A stretch of 64,000 nt of DNA, taken from Austropuccinia psidii (lineage: Eukaryota; Basidiomycota; Pucciniomycetes; Pucciniales; Sphaerophragmiaceae). The DNA lies in NCBI GenBank assembly GCA_023105745.1, contig JALGQZ010000018.1, positions 10,925,338-10,989,337 of the forward strand, given 5' to 3'. Shown here one piece after another: positions 36,708 through 49,225 of the stretch. Position numbers and translations under genes: made by a program. The notes under the pieces were generated by a model that did not search any database, had not been told where the DNA came from, and saw nothing but the letters and a program-made list of their open reading frames with translations. Numbering within the stretch: the stretch's first letter is position 1; each line of letters starts with the position of its first letter.

Positions 36708-36712
36708 ATGAC

Positions 36713-37600
36713 TGGTGTAGTTATTTCTACTTCCTCATTATGGCCAGCCTTTCTTATGACACCAATGTCTAGAAGTTCTTTAATATGAATCTCCAGAGCT
36801 TCTCTTGATTTAGGACTTGCTGGATATGCAGTTCTTCTTAAGAGTGGTGGATAAGGTCTCTCAACATTAAGGATGATGTCAACTTCATTACCAATAATTT
36901 CCCCCATAGATTATTTGTCTGATGCAAATGCTTCTCTGTGGTCATATAAAAGGGAAGAGATTCATTTTCCTGACTATCAGTCATATGAAGGCTTATTTCA
37001 GCTTCATTCAACTGTTCAGATCTGAATCTTTTCAACTCTAAGTTTACTGGTGCTACTTTACTTACTGTAATTTGTCTTTTAAATGGTAAAAGGGCAAATT
37101 TTTGATGCTTATTGTCTCCAATAGTAAAGTATCTGTCCTTGTTGTTATGTAAGTCTATTCCATACATGATCAAATAGTCATTTCCCAATATAAAATGGGT
37201 ACTAGAGCAATTTTCTATAACAACAAAGTCAACATTGATTCTTAAATTTTCATTAATATGTGGAAATATGACATTGGTCTCAAATATTCTCAATGTTTGC
37301 ATTGGATTATGTGCACTATTGAATTTTATGCCATCAATTGGTAACAATTGGTCTTCAAAATTTGGTACACAAGCCTTAAGAAAAGATTTGCCAACACAAG
37401 AGAAGAAGGCTCCTGGGTCAAGTAAAGGTTTAGTGGGCTTGTTTCAATTACCACTTCTGTTATACAGGATTTACCAGCTGTATAACCTTTTCCCCTGTTT
37501 GCTTTAGTTTTCATAAGTTGTGCATCTTGATCTTTTGACAAATCAAGTTGACCATTGCTTAATTTTGGCAAGTGGGAATAAGATTCCATGATGTCAAAAG
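36713..37600 (-). pseudogene. Element D protease and RT N-terminus
   Basis: The protease region (about 37589-36907) shows RGKGYTAGKSCITEVVI, then L-L-D-P-G-A-F where D-S-G-A is expected (about 37420), and FILGNDYLIMYGIDL. RT begins LNVERPYPPLLRRTAYPASP (about 36870) and VEITTPVIV, then is cut by solo LTR G at 36713. The active-site Ser to Pro change and frame changes around 37347 and 36907 argue against a working protease. Confidence 0.85.
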
Positions 37601-37658
37601 TGGCATTGATATTTTGTATATCTTTTGAAGATTCAGAAAATATTGATGACTTATAATC

Positions 37659-39860
37659 TTAATTTTCTGCAATTATATTATCATCTTTTTCAACATCAGG
37701 TTCTTTTTCAATGTCAATTTCATTTATTTTCCCCCTTTTGGGACATTTATTAGCTAAGCGGGTGGCTCTTTGGCAAATATGGCACTTTCTAATTATATCT
37801 GCAGATTTATACTTAGCATTATTTGAATTTTCCATGGGACTTTTGTCCACAGAATCTTTCCAAGGTGTATTGAACCTTGTTTTGAGATTCACCCTACTAG
37901 AACCAATCCTGGTTCTGGTGGTTACTTCTTCCAATATATTAATAATATCTTCTGATGAAGATTGTTCAGTAGTCCTGCATTTGACAGCATGCTCTGAGTC
38001 ACCTCCACAATTTCTCAGAATCTTTCTGTGGATCATAAACTCTGACATGTCAGGATACAATGCTGTTAATCTGTTGTTTTGTTGGCAAAACCATGGTAAA
38101 GCTTTGTCTTTATCAGAATTAAATTTGGCAGAATCAAAGGCTGTCTCCACTTTAAACCTCCAAGCATGATTGGCCCATTTGTTGATAATTTGGGTTTTCC
38201 ACCAAGTCCAGCTTTTGTTTCCATGTGCTTGTCTTAATTTGATATACCATCTGTGGGCTGATCTGGTAAACAAGGTGTTAAATCTTGCTGTTAACAATCT
38301 TTCTGGTAATTCAAGATCTTATTTAATCATGTCAATACCTCTGATGAATTCCATATGGTCATATTCTCCTTTGCCACTGAAGTGAGGCCATTATTTAAGT
38401 TTTGATACTTCTTTCAGGAGTTCTTGTCCCATTGATTGTTCTAAGCTATGAAAAGAAGTAGAAGATTCATTTTTTAACTGTGAGTTTTCAACCTCCAATT
38501 CTTGTGGATTTGGAATTCTTGTGACCTCATTTTGATTCAGAGGTGTAGACATTCTTGATAAGGTGTTCAGTATTTCTTCAATATCATTCATTTTACTGTT
38601 GCTACACCTTTGGGAACTTCTTAATTCATGTTGAAAGGCTTGTATTAAATTTATTACTTCAACTTTATACATGTCTTCTTTATGTGTCAGTTCTTGCCAT
38701 AACTCTGTTTTTCTTGTATTATCAGAAGTTACTTGATTCAATTTCATTGTTAATTTTGATACTTTTTCTTGTGAAGAATCAAAACATTTTTCAAGGCAAT
38801 TTTATATGTCTTTACTTCAGTAAATGAATTTGAAATGTCATCAAGGACTTTCTTGTTATCTGTATTGATAATATTTATGGCTTGTTTAATTCATGTTTAA
38901 ATTATGTCATCAATATTGAATTTAGAATATGTGTCTTTTAATTCTTTAATAATGGCAGATGATTCATTTATCTTATTTCCAAAAGAACTTTTATTATTAG
39001 AAGTTTTGATTGTTCTTAAAAATTTCTCAAAACACATAAGTGTTTCATTCATTTAGCTCAGACTTAAGTTGTTTGTTCTAAGATTGTTACAAATGGATGA
39101 ATTTTTATCAGAAACATGAGTTTTTAATTCATTTATAGTTTCATACAACTCTGGGATATAATCAAAAATGTCAGAAATAATTTCTGATTTTTTAATCTGG
39201 CTTCCTCCTTTTTCTGTAATTCTTTCATTGTTCTGGCCATATGAGATACATTTTCCATGGCATCCTGCTGAATCTTTGGGATTCTGTAGCCCTTGCTGTA
39301 AGGTTTTGTGGCTGGTCCCTTGCCTTTGCCCTTGTTTTCAGCTTGTGGCTGCTTTTTCACGCTGGAATTGCTGCTGCTGGCTACTGGTGATGTTTTTGGC
39401 ACTTGCTTGGGTGGTGGAGGGTTTGTTTCCTCCATTGTGCTGTTAAAAGTATCATTTTCTTCTTTTACATCAATGGATGCCATCCATTGAGTAACTTTCA
39501 AGTGTTGGGATGGTCCAGGAATTTTCTCACAGTCAGGTAAGAATTCATGCAGTGTTTCTACAGATCTGCAAGGATCTGGTACTCTTTGTGCTGAAATTCA
39601 TTGTTGTAAGCCTTCTGGCTGGATTTTGAAATGTCCACTGAGGCTTCTTGTGGCGGTGTCAGCTCTGTTTGAAGGAAAAACAGTATTATCAGACTCAGAA
39701 TGGCATAATTTATTGATTTGGAAGTCATCAACTGAACCTTGTCCTTCTGTAACTCGTTGGCTTCTGCCATAATTGCGTCTATGGCCTTTTTGGGAGCTTC
39801 TTGATGGGTTATAGCTGCCTCCTGATCTGGTTGAAGGAATATTTTATGATTAACAAGCAT
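37659..39860 (-). pseudogene. Element D gag region, two overlapping frames
   Basis: The upstream part (39860-39133) is rich in Pro, Lys and Ser and ends with YRIPKIQQDAMENVSHMARTMKELQKKEEARLKN. A second frame, shifted by -1, overlaps it (from about 39300) and continues through a coiled-coil-like region (38747-38391) to the capsid (38297-37659). Capsid blocks are LYPDMSEFMIHRKILRNCGG and HGNKSWTWWKTQII. The zinc knuckle reads C-x2-C-x4-R-x4-C, the His being Arg. Stops at about 39060 and 38380 and a frame change near 39560 break it. The -1 relationship is the same in element C. Confidence 0.8.
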
Positions 39861-40310
39861 AAAATAATAGTTTTACGTCAAAGAATTTACTATTTGCCAA
39901 ATTCTTATCCTTGTGAAGGGTATTACCTATATCAAAGTTATTAATTAAGAATAAATTGGTTCTAATTGATTATTCTGAGCTATAATAACTGTACTATTAT
40001 GGTCAGGATTCACAGTACTTGCAGGAATAATGCTTGTTACTGTTGAGGCTGTTTCAATATTTTCTTCTCTTACCACATTGTCAGACACTAAAATTAAAGA
40101 AAAAGCCAATTAATGAAGTAAAAAAGATTTTTTAAAGAGAGAAATGAAAAAATAAAGCCTCACCTATAATATGAAAAAAGTTATTTTTTATGGATTTTTT
40201 AAGTTATAAGTATTTTTTATATGTTTTTAAATTTTTCAACATAAGAAAAAACCAACTAAAAAGAGTAAAAGATTATGTCACAGGTAAAATATCATGGCTG
40301 GGCCCCCAAA
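39861..40310 (-). other. Element D leader and primer-binding site
   Basis: A/T-rich untranslated leader. Directly inside the LTR, the minus strand reads TTTGGGGGCCCAGCCATG (from 40310 down). This starts TGG after two T residues, as a tRNA-type primer site would. Elements C and E have near-identical sites. Confidence 0.65.
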
Positions 40311-41042
40311 TGTAAGGTGTGGATATGAAACTTTGATTAAAAATCAAGTACTTTTCCTGTCCTTAAAATTTGTAGAAGGTAAAATATAATTAAAAAAACT
40401 ATGAGATAGTATTTTCAACAGAAAATGCGCCAATTTTATTGTTTTTAACTTTATAAGTATAAAACAATAATATTATTATCATTTATTGTTTTACCAACAA
40501 TAAAAATGTATCCAAAAATACTCTACAAGAGATATCTAAGGACACAAAAGAAATTTCTTCAAGAGCAATTTCAATTGGAATTAATTGAGCAACAAACTGC
40601 AAGAAATTGATTCAAGAACAAAGGCTTTAAAAATATATTTAAAAGAGAAAACACGCCCAAAAGTGACCAGAGTGAATTTGGAAACAAAGTGAGAAAGTTA
40701 ACAGCACGGGAAGATGCTTTAATTCATTTATGGGGTGGTTCAAGGGGTAAAAATGATTATAAAAGTTACAAAAAATGATTATAATGATTTTTTCACATGG
40801 TTAAAAGGTTTAGAATTATTTAAAAAGGGTGGTTGGAATCTCTTATTGATTGTTTTAACAGTGTTTAAACTAATTATAAAAGGAAAAGATTCTAACATGA
40901 AGGGAAAAGCGGTGCAAAGAAGAAATTCTATTATAGCCATCAATTTTCTTACTCCAAAAGGAAAATTTACTCTTTTCAGTAGTTCAAAACCCTTTGAAAA
41001 CAGAAAAGTGAATTATGGAATCATTGAACCCTTTTTTAGACC

Positions 41043-42472
41043 TGTCAACCTGTGACTCAAAACCAGAGCACAAGCATGACAGCCAAAATACCATAAACCA
41101 ATGGTATAGCCAAAATACCACCAAAACATGGAGCTGAGCCAAATTAGCTCAAAAGGTATCAGAAGAAAGAGGAAACTCACCTCTTTCTGAAAATATAAGT
41201 CCCATCACCATAGGACAAGAAATAACAAAGTTATTCCTGCTCAAAGTTATTGCTGAGCATAAACCTTAATTTTCACCTCTCATCTAAAATCTAGAAGGAG
41301 AGGCTTAACCCCATCAAATGGGTACTTAAAATAAAGGTCTAAGCCAGGGCTATCCAATGGTACCAACCAAACTGAGCTAGCACCTGTATTACTTGAGTTA
41401 TGGTCAAATTCAGACCAAATAAGGGTGAACAAAACATTCACCTCTCATCTAACTTTTACAGTTTTAGTGTGAGATACCTGAAGTGGGGTCTTTTTGGAAA
41501 GAGAACAATCAGGGCTATCTGATGGTGCCACCCATTTCCTCATAACTCAACTACAACAGAAGTTATTGGCCAAACAAGCTTAATACAGCTTTTGACCAGA
41601 CCACGCCAATGTACAAAAATTCTTGTACATGGGATAACTTTGTCATATTTAATGATAACCATGTCAAGTTGGGTACCATTGTGTAGAGCCCATACAGAGC
41701 TATTCAATGAACCAACTTTGAGCTTGATATCTCAAAAACTGACAGAGTTATGACCATTTTAAGGTCAAAATCCCACCTGCTGTCAGATACAGCCTTACCA
41801 TGGGATAATATCCCATAACCATGAATATGAAGTGTCAAATAGACAAAGAAGCATGTTTTTACTTCAATACCTCATATGTCAGTCAATACTGGGTTCCCAT
41901 ACAGTTTCTGTACAGCATTCTACGCGTCATACACGTCAGAATCAGGCTGTGAGGTCCCCAGATGAAAATTTTCACCCTGTATTGGTGAAAACTGCCCAGA
42001 TGTGGTTTCAAAACCACATCTGAGCCCAATACAGGGTATACAGGCTGTTTGCAAACCACAAGCCTGTCATAGAGAGTGAAAAATCTTCACTTCCTCTACG
42101 TGGAAAGGTCTAGCAGCCTTTCCACCTCAATTTTAGGATAAAAGGAGGGCTTTTCACAGCCAAAAGCCTTTCCTAATCCTGCTCTTGAATAACCTACATA
42201 GTAAACTGTCAAAAACAGTTTTACTCTTGGTTAAATAATCAGGTATAATTATAATCTTTAATTATTGTAGACTTTATTATTGTAATCCAACAGATAAAGC
42301 CTGCACCCAGGGTTCTCAATAGCGCTCACCACCACTATTTCTCAATAGTAGAACCCTTTTATCTCATTATAAACCTTTATAAACCTTTTTTAAATCATTT
42401 TCTGTCGTGTCACATACACAGTTAAAGTTTTAATTAGCCTAGTTATACCTTTATCATAGTATCATCCTGACA
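41043..42472 (+). repeat. Solo LTR of family B, AGACC target duplication
   Basis: 1430 bp from TGTCAACCTGTGACTC to CATCCTGACA. AGACC is present at 41038-41042 and 42473-42477. Same family as 8640-10077, opposite orientation to the host element D. The first A/T of the usual TGTCAGCC differs by one base. Confidence 0.93.
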
Positions 42473-42990
42473 AGACCAAAAAAGGGCTGGCTTTAGCCAT
42501 TTTAGACCTTTAAATCAGCCATTACTATAGTAATACGTGGTCTATAGCCTTCAAAACACGTCGGAATGTGTGTAAGGGACGTAGAAACCAGTTAAAGCTG
42601 TTTTTACTAATATTGTTTTAACTTAAGGGTAGTTTTACCCTCTTGGAAACAGTTAAAACCTCCCTGGTTGGTCTCAAAACTCTGTCAGCACGGATTGTGG
42701 GGGTCTGGCTCCCCTTGGAGCTAGAGTACCTTTTCCCCCCAGAATTAATCTTTCTAATTTATTTTTTCTTTAATTCCTCATTATGTAATTCATTTTTAAC
42801 TCACACACACAATAAAATTGAGCTTTACAGTACACAACTGTAATAATTGATACGTCATATGTAAATCACAGTTCACTTATGTGATAAACCCACACATTTT
42901 GACATTTCAATTGAAAATACTTCAATTCCTCATAGCTTCTAAACTACACAAAACACCTCAATTTTAACACAAAAATCAATGGTTAACACC

Positions 42991-44673
42991 TGTCACAGGG
43001 GCTCATATGGAAGCAAGAGGGCCTGGCACTCAGGAATCAAGAACTCACTTGGAGGGCTCCAAAAGATGAAGGAATAATAAAGATTTAATTTCTTTAAAGA
43101 AGGAGAATGGAAAGGACAAGTATGGCAAAGATAAAAGAAAAGAATAAGAAGCCAAAGGCCAAGAATCCAACCAAGTGAATCCTCAATTCACTGTTTCAAC
43201 CTGCCAAAAAAGGAATGGAATTATTAAAGGATATGACCACCAATATCCACTGACAGGCGAGGAAGAAAAAGAGAAAGGGTGCTAATGACTGACTTAAGAT
43301 TATCAGTATTAACTTTAATAAGGTAAAGGAAAATAAAGATTAAAATAAATCCAATATATTAATTAACTGGGGAAAAAGTCCCCAGGTGATGAAAGGTGGC
43401 CAGTATATGTGAAAAACTGAAAGAATGATCCTGGAATGTGAATCAATTGACTGTATTGTCCGAATCAGGAAATACAGTTCTGGCCATCTTGAAATTTGAA
43501 CTGTGTGATGGAATTCCCACAGTGGAATATGAAATGGCCCAATTGGGCCAAGGCCATACAGGTTGAATGAATGAGGCCTGTTTGGATGATTTGAGTTGTC
43601 CAAGGAGTATTGAAATACTTGATGCCTTGACAACTGATTGAATTGATGTAATACCTCTTGAGAATTTCCCCTCTTGAATAATCCTGAATAATGTACCAAC
43701 CCAACTCCTGCAGATACAGGTGGTTGGGATCCTTGAAGAGTCTTCTGATTGCCGCCATAACTTGTCAGACTGATGAGCTGAATAATCCTCCTTCAAGATG
43801 GGTGTTGGATTTTGAGACCTTGATATTGGATTGTGGAATTCGGTCCTGAAAATTTCGCCATTGAATTGCTGAGAAAAAATGGTGCATAATGGTATATAAT
43901 ACCATATATGCACCACTCCTGCAACCTTGAGTACGGAGTGCATGGAGGAATGAAAGAATTTCCCTTGAGTTGGGGAAAAGGCTTGCTGAGGTGGTCTGGT
44001 TGCCTCTGGTGGTTGCCAGAGGCCATGGCTGGAAATATGGTCCATGGTGGTCCATGGCCAAAAATGGGTCCTACGGGATTTATGGCCAAATTCGTGTCCA
44101 ACAGGTCTTTGGCCGATTTTGGGTCCAAGGGATTGGTGGCCAATTTTGGCTCAGGTGGGTCCAATTGTGGTTTGGGATCCACCTGGCTACCCCCTTTTGG
44201 ACTCATTGTATGAGGCCAAAAGGGGCCTAATTGGCCTCATTGTATGAGGCCAAAAGGGGCCTAATTGGCCTGCGGACCATGGCCCACGGGCTGTAGGAGC
44301 CGTAGGGGGCCTAAATGGCCCAAAAAGGCCATTTAGGCCTAAACCCCCTTAATGAAAAGGGGGTGCCCAGATAGGATGGAGATGGATAGGGGGCCTGGAG
44401 GCCCCTAGAAGATAAAAGGACCCCCCGGGCCCAAAATCAAAGACAAAGGCCTGGGGGTTGGTGATATGGAAATTGGCCAGGGAGGCCAATGATGGCAGGG
44501 TTTGGCCTGAGGCCATAAATGGCCATTGGAATGGGTTAAGGCGTAAGAGCCATAGAAAACCCAAGGGGGCCAATTGGCCATAAATGATATGACGTGACCA
44601 ATTGGCCCCAACTTGGCTCCAGGTATGATTGCCGCAACCATCAAGGAGGAGGGTCAAACTCGTGGTTGTGACA
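42991..44673 (-). repeat. A2 3' LTR (1683 bp)
   Basis: Aligns with the two pieces of the 5' LTR. It contains the conserved TATATTAATTAACTG block (43355-43369). A G/C-rich part (about 44040-44640) is full of GGCC words and is unlike the rest. A 34-bp unit starting TCATTGTATGAGGCC is tandemly doubled here (44203-44270) but is single in the 5' LTR. Confidence 0.9.
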
Positions 44674-45465
44674 GTACCCCCCTACCTTGAATGGTGAGCT
44701 CCTGAGCACCAAGATAAGGTCAAAGCCTGTTGAAGCTGTTGAGACGGATTGTACAGAGGGATTCCAGAGATATTTGAATCTTTCAAAGAAAATTTTGAGC
44801 TGATAATAATGTTGGAATATGAATTGAGGTTGACGTAGTCTTCTCTTGACATTTGGCTTTGAAAATGTTGAAGGATTGAAGTTGACATAGAATTTTGGCA
44901 TAAAGATTATAATAAAAGAAATTTAAGGAAAATGAAGAAATAAAGATAAAGAAACAGATATAAAGAAAGGAAAAGGAAAATGAATTTTGAGGGGGAGTCC
45001 AATCTTCATCATGGATTTTGCTGGTTTATTTGCAAGTGGCCAGGGACCTGGATAAAAGAATTTGATTCCAGGTGCTGACAGAGTGGCCAAGGTGATGTTT
45101 TGAAAAGATTTTAGACCCCTCAGGGAAGTGCACACCAGGAGAGGAACTTACTTTTAGTAGTTGCCACTCCCGCCAGTGCCATAAATAAGAATATAAATTT
45201 GATAAAGGACTGTATTGAATTGGAAACTTGGAAAGGAAAATAAAAATGAAATGGTCCATTTTCCCAAGTGAAAAATGGCCATGATTTGGAATTGATGTTG
45301 AAAGCCAGGCCATCAAATCTGTGTCCAAGTTGCAAAGTGCTCACAGAGTGGCCAAGGTGATGCTTACAACAAAGAAGAGTAGAATACCCCTAAAGGTGCA
45401 TACCAGGAGTGGGTCTTACTTTTGGTAATTCCTCTCCCCACCAAGCACCATAAAATGATCAAGCT
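44674..45465 (-). other. A2 3' untranslated region with polypurine tract
   Basis: On the minus strand, AGGTAGGGGGGTAC (44687-44674) abuts the LTR and is the probable purine primer. The rest holds two copies of the family 3' UTR module (about 45068-45190 and 45330-45460) with AAAGTAAGT/A. No antisense coding frame like that of A1 is present. Confidence 0.7.
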
Positions 45466-47503
45466 TTTGAATGATTAGGTCCTGGCTTGTCCGGATACAA
45501 AGAATGGAAATCTTTGACAAGTTCAGGACAATTCTTGAGGTTTTTGGCTGGCTCCCAAGTGGATCTTTCTGGGTCTTGACTGAAACCTTTCCATTCCCTC
45601 AGATACCATCATTTTCCTCTCTTGATCTTTGAATCCAGTATTTGAGGGACTTCCCATTCCTCTTCTTCTTCAATGATAATTGGAGGAGGAGGCTCTTAAT
45701 GCCGATTTGGGATTGCTGATGTCTTGACTGGTTCCAAGAGTGAGATATGGAAAACTGGGTGGATGGATTTCCATTGAAATGGAATCTTGAGGTGGTAAGC
45801 GTGAGAACTGACTTTCTTCAAGATTGGAAAAGGACCCAACCATCTTTGGGATAGTTTTTTGGTGGTTCTGCTTGATTTGATATTCTTGGAAGAAAGCCAT
45901 ACCATGTCACCAGGATTGAAAACAGGTGGACTTGCTCTACCTTTATCTGCATACCTCTTAAACCGGTTTATGACAGCTTCAAGTTCTCTCTTGACATCTT
46001 GCTGTACTTATTGGATTTTTGTTGATAAGTATCCAGCAGGAGTATCTTGAGTGATGTGAACTGAATCAAATTGTGGATCTCTTCCATAAACAGTGAAAAA
46101 CGGGATTGCTTGGTTGAAGAGTCACCAGGATTATTGTAGGCAAATTGAGCCAGAGGGGGCCAGGTGTTCCAATCATCTTGGTTATAACTGACCTACATCC
46201 GAAGATACTGTTCTAGTATCTGATTTACCCTCTCTGTCTGTCCATGAGTTTCTGGATGATAAGCAGTTTACAAGTCTCTTGAAATCTTGAGCTGCTGAAA
46301 AAGATTTGTCCCAAAAGAAGAAACAAAGAGTGAACCTCTATCACTGAAAATGCTTAATGGAAGGCCATGCTTTGAAAAGATATTCTTGATGAATAAATGG
46401 GGAAAATCCAGGGAAGTGATTGAAGACATTGTTGGAATAAAAACCACCATTTTTGAGAATCTGTCCACTATGACCAGGATTGAATCAAAGGAATTGGACA
46501 GCGGCAGTTGAGTGATGAAGCCCATTGAAAGACAAACCAAGGACCATTTGGAATTGGAAGAGGTTTGAGGAATCCAAACTTCTTATGATGAATATTCTTG
46601 TTTCTTGAGCACTGTTGACAGGATGAAACATAATCCTTGATAAATTGGGTCATGCTGGACCAGTGGAAATCCCGTTTGACAAGTTTGAGAGTCTTCTCTT
46701 GGCCAGGGTGGCCAGCTAGAGGAGAATCTTGACACTTTTGAAGAATACTGAGCTGAATTGTGGAGTCATTTGGGACTACCACCTTATCTTTGAAGAGAAG
46801 AAGCTGGGAAGAGGAATCAAGAGAATAATCTTGGACAGATTTACCTTTACCCAAATCTTCAAGGATGCTTCTGTACTGAGGGTCTTGCCATAATTTCTTC
46901 TGGATTGAATCAATCAAATTTGAAAAGGATTCCACCTTGACTGAAAAATATTTTGAGGGTTGAACTTCATCTTGGTTAATGATTTGTTGAAAATTCATTG
47001 GATTATTGCTGATGAAATCCTCCCCCCTCTCCGGATAGACGTTGTCCCGACGTGATAGGGTATCTGGAAGATTAGCTAGGCATCCAGGGCGGTAAGTGAT
47101 TGAAAAATGAATTCAGAAAGGAATTCAGCCCAACGGGCTTGACGGCAAGTGAGTACTTTAGAGGTCATGAAGTATTGAAGGGAAGAGTGATCGGTGAGAA
47201 CTTCAAAAGGGGAAGACAGTGGAAGAAGAAAAGCCCTCCAGCGCTTGAGAGACCAGACGATGCCAAGGAGTTCCTTGTCATTAATTTCATAATTGAGCTC
47301 TGCTGGTATAAGCTTGCGGCTGTTGAATGCAATGGGATGTTTTTCTCAGTCAGAGACCTGACTCAGTACAGCATCCAAAGCATAATCTGATTCATCGGTC
47401 TCTACAATGGTGGGTAGAGAAGGATTGGAGCGGTGGTGAAAGCCTCTTTGAGTTGGTGAAACTGACTGAGAGCTTCCTCATTGAGGGGAAAACATGAATC
47501 TTT
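45466..47503 (-). pseudogene. A2 RNase H-integrase-chromodomain remnants
   Basis: The RNase H part is heavily frame-shifted (47503-47000). The 46998-46468 frame carries the integrase finger (LAGHPGQEKTLK ... CQQCSRNKN). The core at about 46540-46268 has L-S-M-G-F where L-S-M-D-F is expected, so the first catalytic Asp is Gly (near 46521). F-S-D-R-G-S and HPETHGQTERVNQ remain. Chromodomain remnants lie at about 45700-45480 in broken frames. Many stops and indels; non-functional. Confidence 0.88.
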
Positions 47504-49225
47504 CTAGAGGAAACTGGTGAGTGAACTGATCTTCTTTGAATAATTGTTGATGAAACGGCGGTAGAAATTGGCAAAGCCAAGGAAAGATTGAAGAGCCTTG
47601 AGGTTTCTTGGAGGTGGCCAATTGAGAATCTGCTGGACTTTTGCTTGGTCCATCTTGAGGCCTTCAGAAGAAACTACATAAGCAAGATATTCCACACTTG
47701 AAACATGAAACAGGCATTTGGACACCTTAGCAAAAAGGTTATTGGCTCTGAGTCTGGAAAGAACAGTGGACACATTAGTGACATGTTCTTCCTCAGATTT
47801 GGAAAAGACCATAATGTAATCCAAATAAACCACAACATAAACAACAAGAAGATCTTGAAAGATATCATTGACAAGATTTTGAAAAGAAGCAGGAGCATTG
47901 GTGAGCCCAAATGGCATAACCAAGTACTCATAACTGCCATATTTAGTTCTAAAACAAGTCAATTGTTCATCACCCTCCTTGATTCTGAGCAGGTTATATG
48001 CACCACGCAAATCAATCTTGGAGAAGATAGAAGAACCATTAAAAACATTGAGAAGCTGATTCATAGGGGGAACAGGATACTTGTTCTTCCTAGTAACAGC
48101 ATTGAGTTTGTGGTAATCAACACACAAACAAAGGCCACCATCTTTCTTTTTGACAAAGAGAACAGGTGCTCCTGTTGAAGAGGAGCTTGGCCGTATGAAA
48201 CCTTTCTCTACATTCTCTGAAATGTAGGCCCTGAGTTTATCTGACTCTTGTTTGGATAAAGAGTAGATCACCCCAACTGGAGGTAGAGACCCCTCCAGCT
48301 CGATATGATGATCACAGGTGCAGTGAGGAGGAAGCTTTTCTGCTTTCACCTTGGAGAATACATCCAAATATTGGTTATAGACAGAAGGGAAAACCTTCAA
48401 CACGGTTTCTACTTCTTCTCGCTCTTCCTCTTCATCCCAGAACTCCTCCAGGGAATCATGATAAGATGAAGGAGGAAGGTCCATATTCCCAAAGAGGAGA
48501 TGAAGTGAAGATACAGAATTATCTTCTCCAACATCTTGAATCTCTTTGAAGACTTCATCTCCAGATAATGGTAATGACCTATGGGAATTAAGGGAAGGAA
48601 TATGGACAGAAGATTGAATTGATGGTGTTCCAGAATCACCAACCAGAGCTGCACATGATTTGGAAGAAGAAGAGTCATTACGGAAAGAATTAGGAGGATC
48701 ACAATAGTCCGTATGATCAGCATTAAAGGTGATCAGCCCTTTCCTCCAATCAATAGAAGTATTAAAGTGATTTAGAAAGTCAAAGCCCAATATGAGGTCT
48801 TCTCCCTTGGGAGTATCAATGACTAAAAAGTCCCATTCAAAGCTTGGGAAGGAATGGAGCTCAACCATATATTTAGTATGGTGAGTCACAAATAAGGAAT
48901 GAGACTCAGAGGAGTCAAGAATAATAAGGGGAATCTTCTCTGGAAGTTCTGACGTAGGCAATGAGTACTTGTGAACAAACTGCTTTGCAATAAATGAGTG
49001 TGTAGCACCAGAATCAATGAGAATACTGTAAAAAACATCAGAAAGAGAAGAAAAAACAAAAAATTTAAGAGAATTTTTGACACCAGTATTCAGAATGCAC
49101 GATTGTGCTCTGGAAGGAAAACTGTGGAGACCATTGAACACAACATGGTCTCCACTCAGGCTTTTCCCTGGCTGGGAAATTTGCCTGACGGTTGGGTAAG
49201 ATTGTTTTGAGGTCTTTTGAAGCAA
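47504..49225 (-). pseudogene. A2 protease and reverse transcriptase, long open frame with dead RT site
   Basis: 573 open codons. Protease carries I-D-S-G-A-T-H-S-F (about 49015), with SLFVTHHTKYMVELHS and DLILGFDFL downstream. RT follows from about 48215 (EKGFIRPSSSSTGAPVLFV, KIDLRGAYNLLRI, MPFGLTNAPASFQ). The catalytic box is Y-L-D-Y instead of Y-L-D-D (Tyr codon 47818-47816), which removes an essential metal-binding Asp. The frame is lost at SSLTSFL. The region matches A1 pol from base 1 of the window, so it also shows what A1 lacks on its left. Confidence 0.9.

Noticed and set aside
43340..44213. Many overlapping frames on both strands in the A2 LTR
   Set aside because: They arise from G/C-rich low-stop sequence within an LTR; none resembles a protein family and the 5' LTR copies differ by indels.
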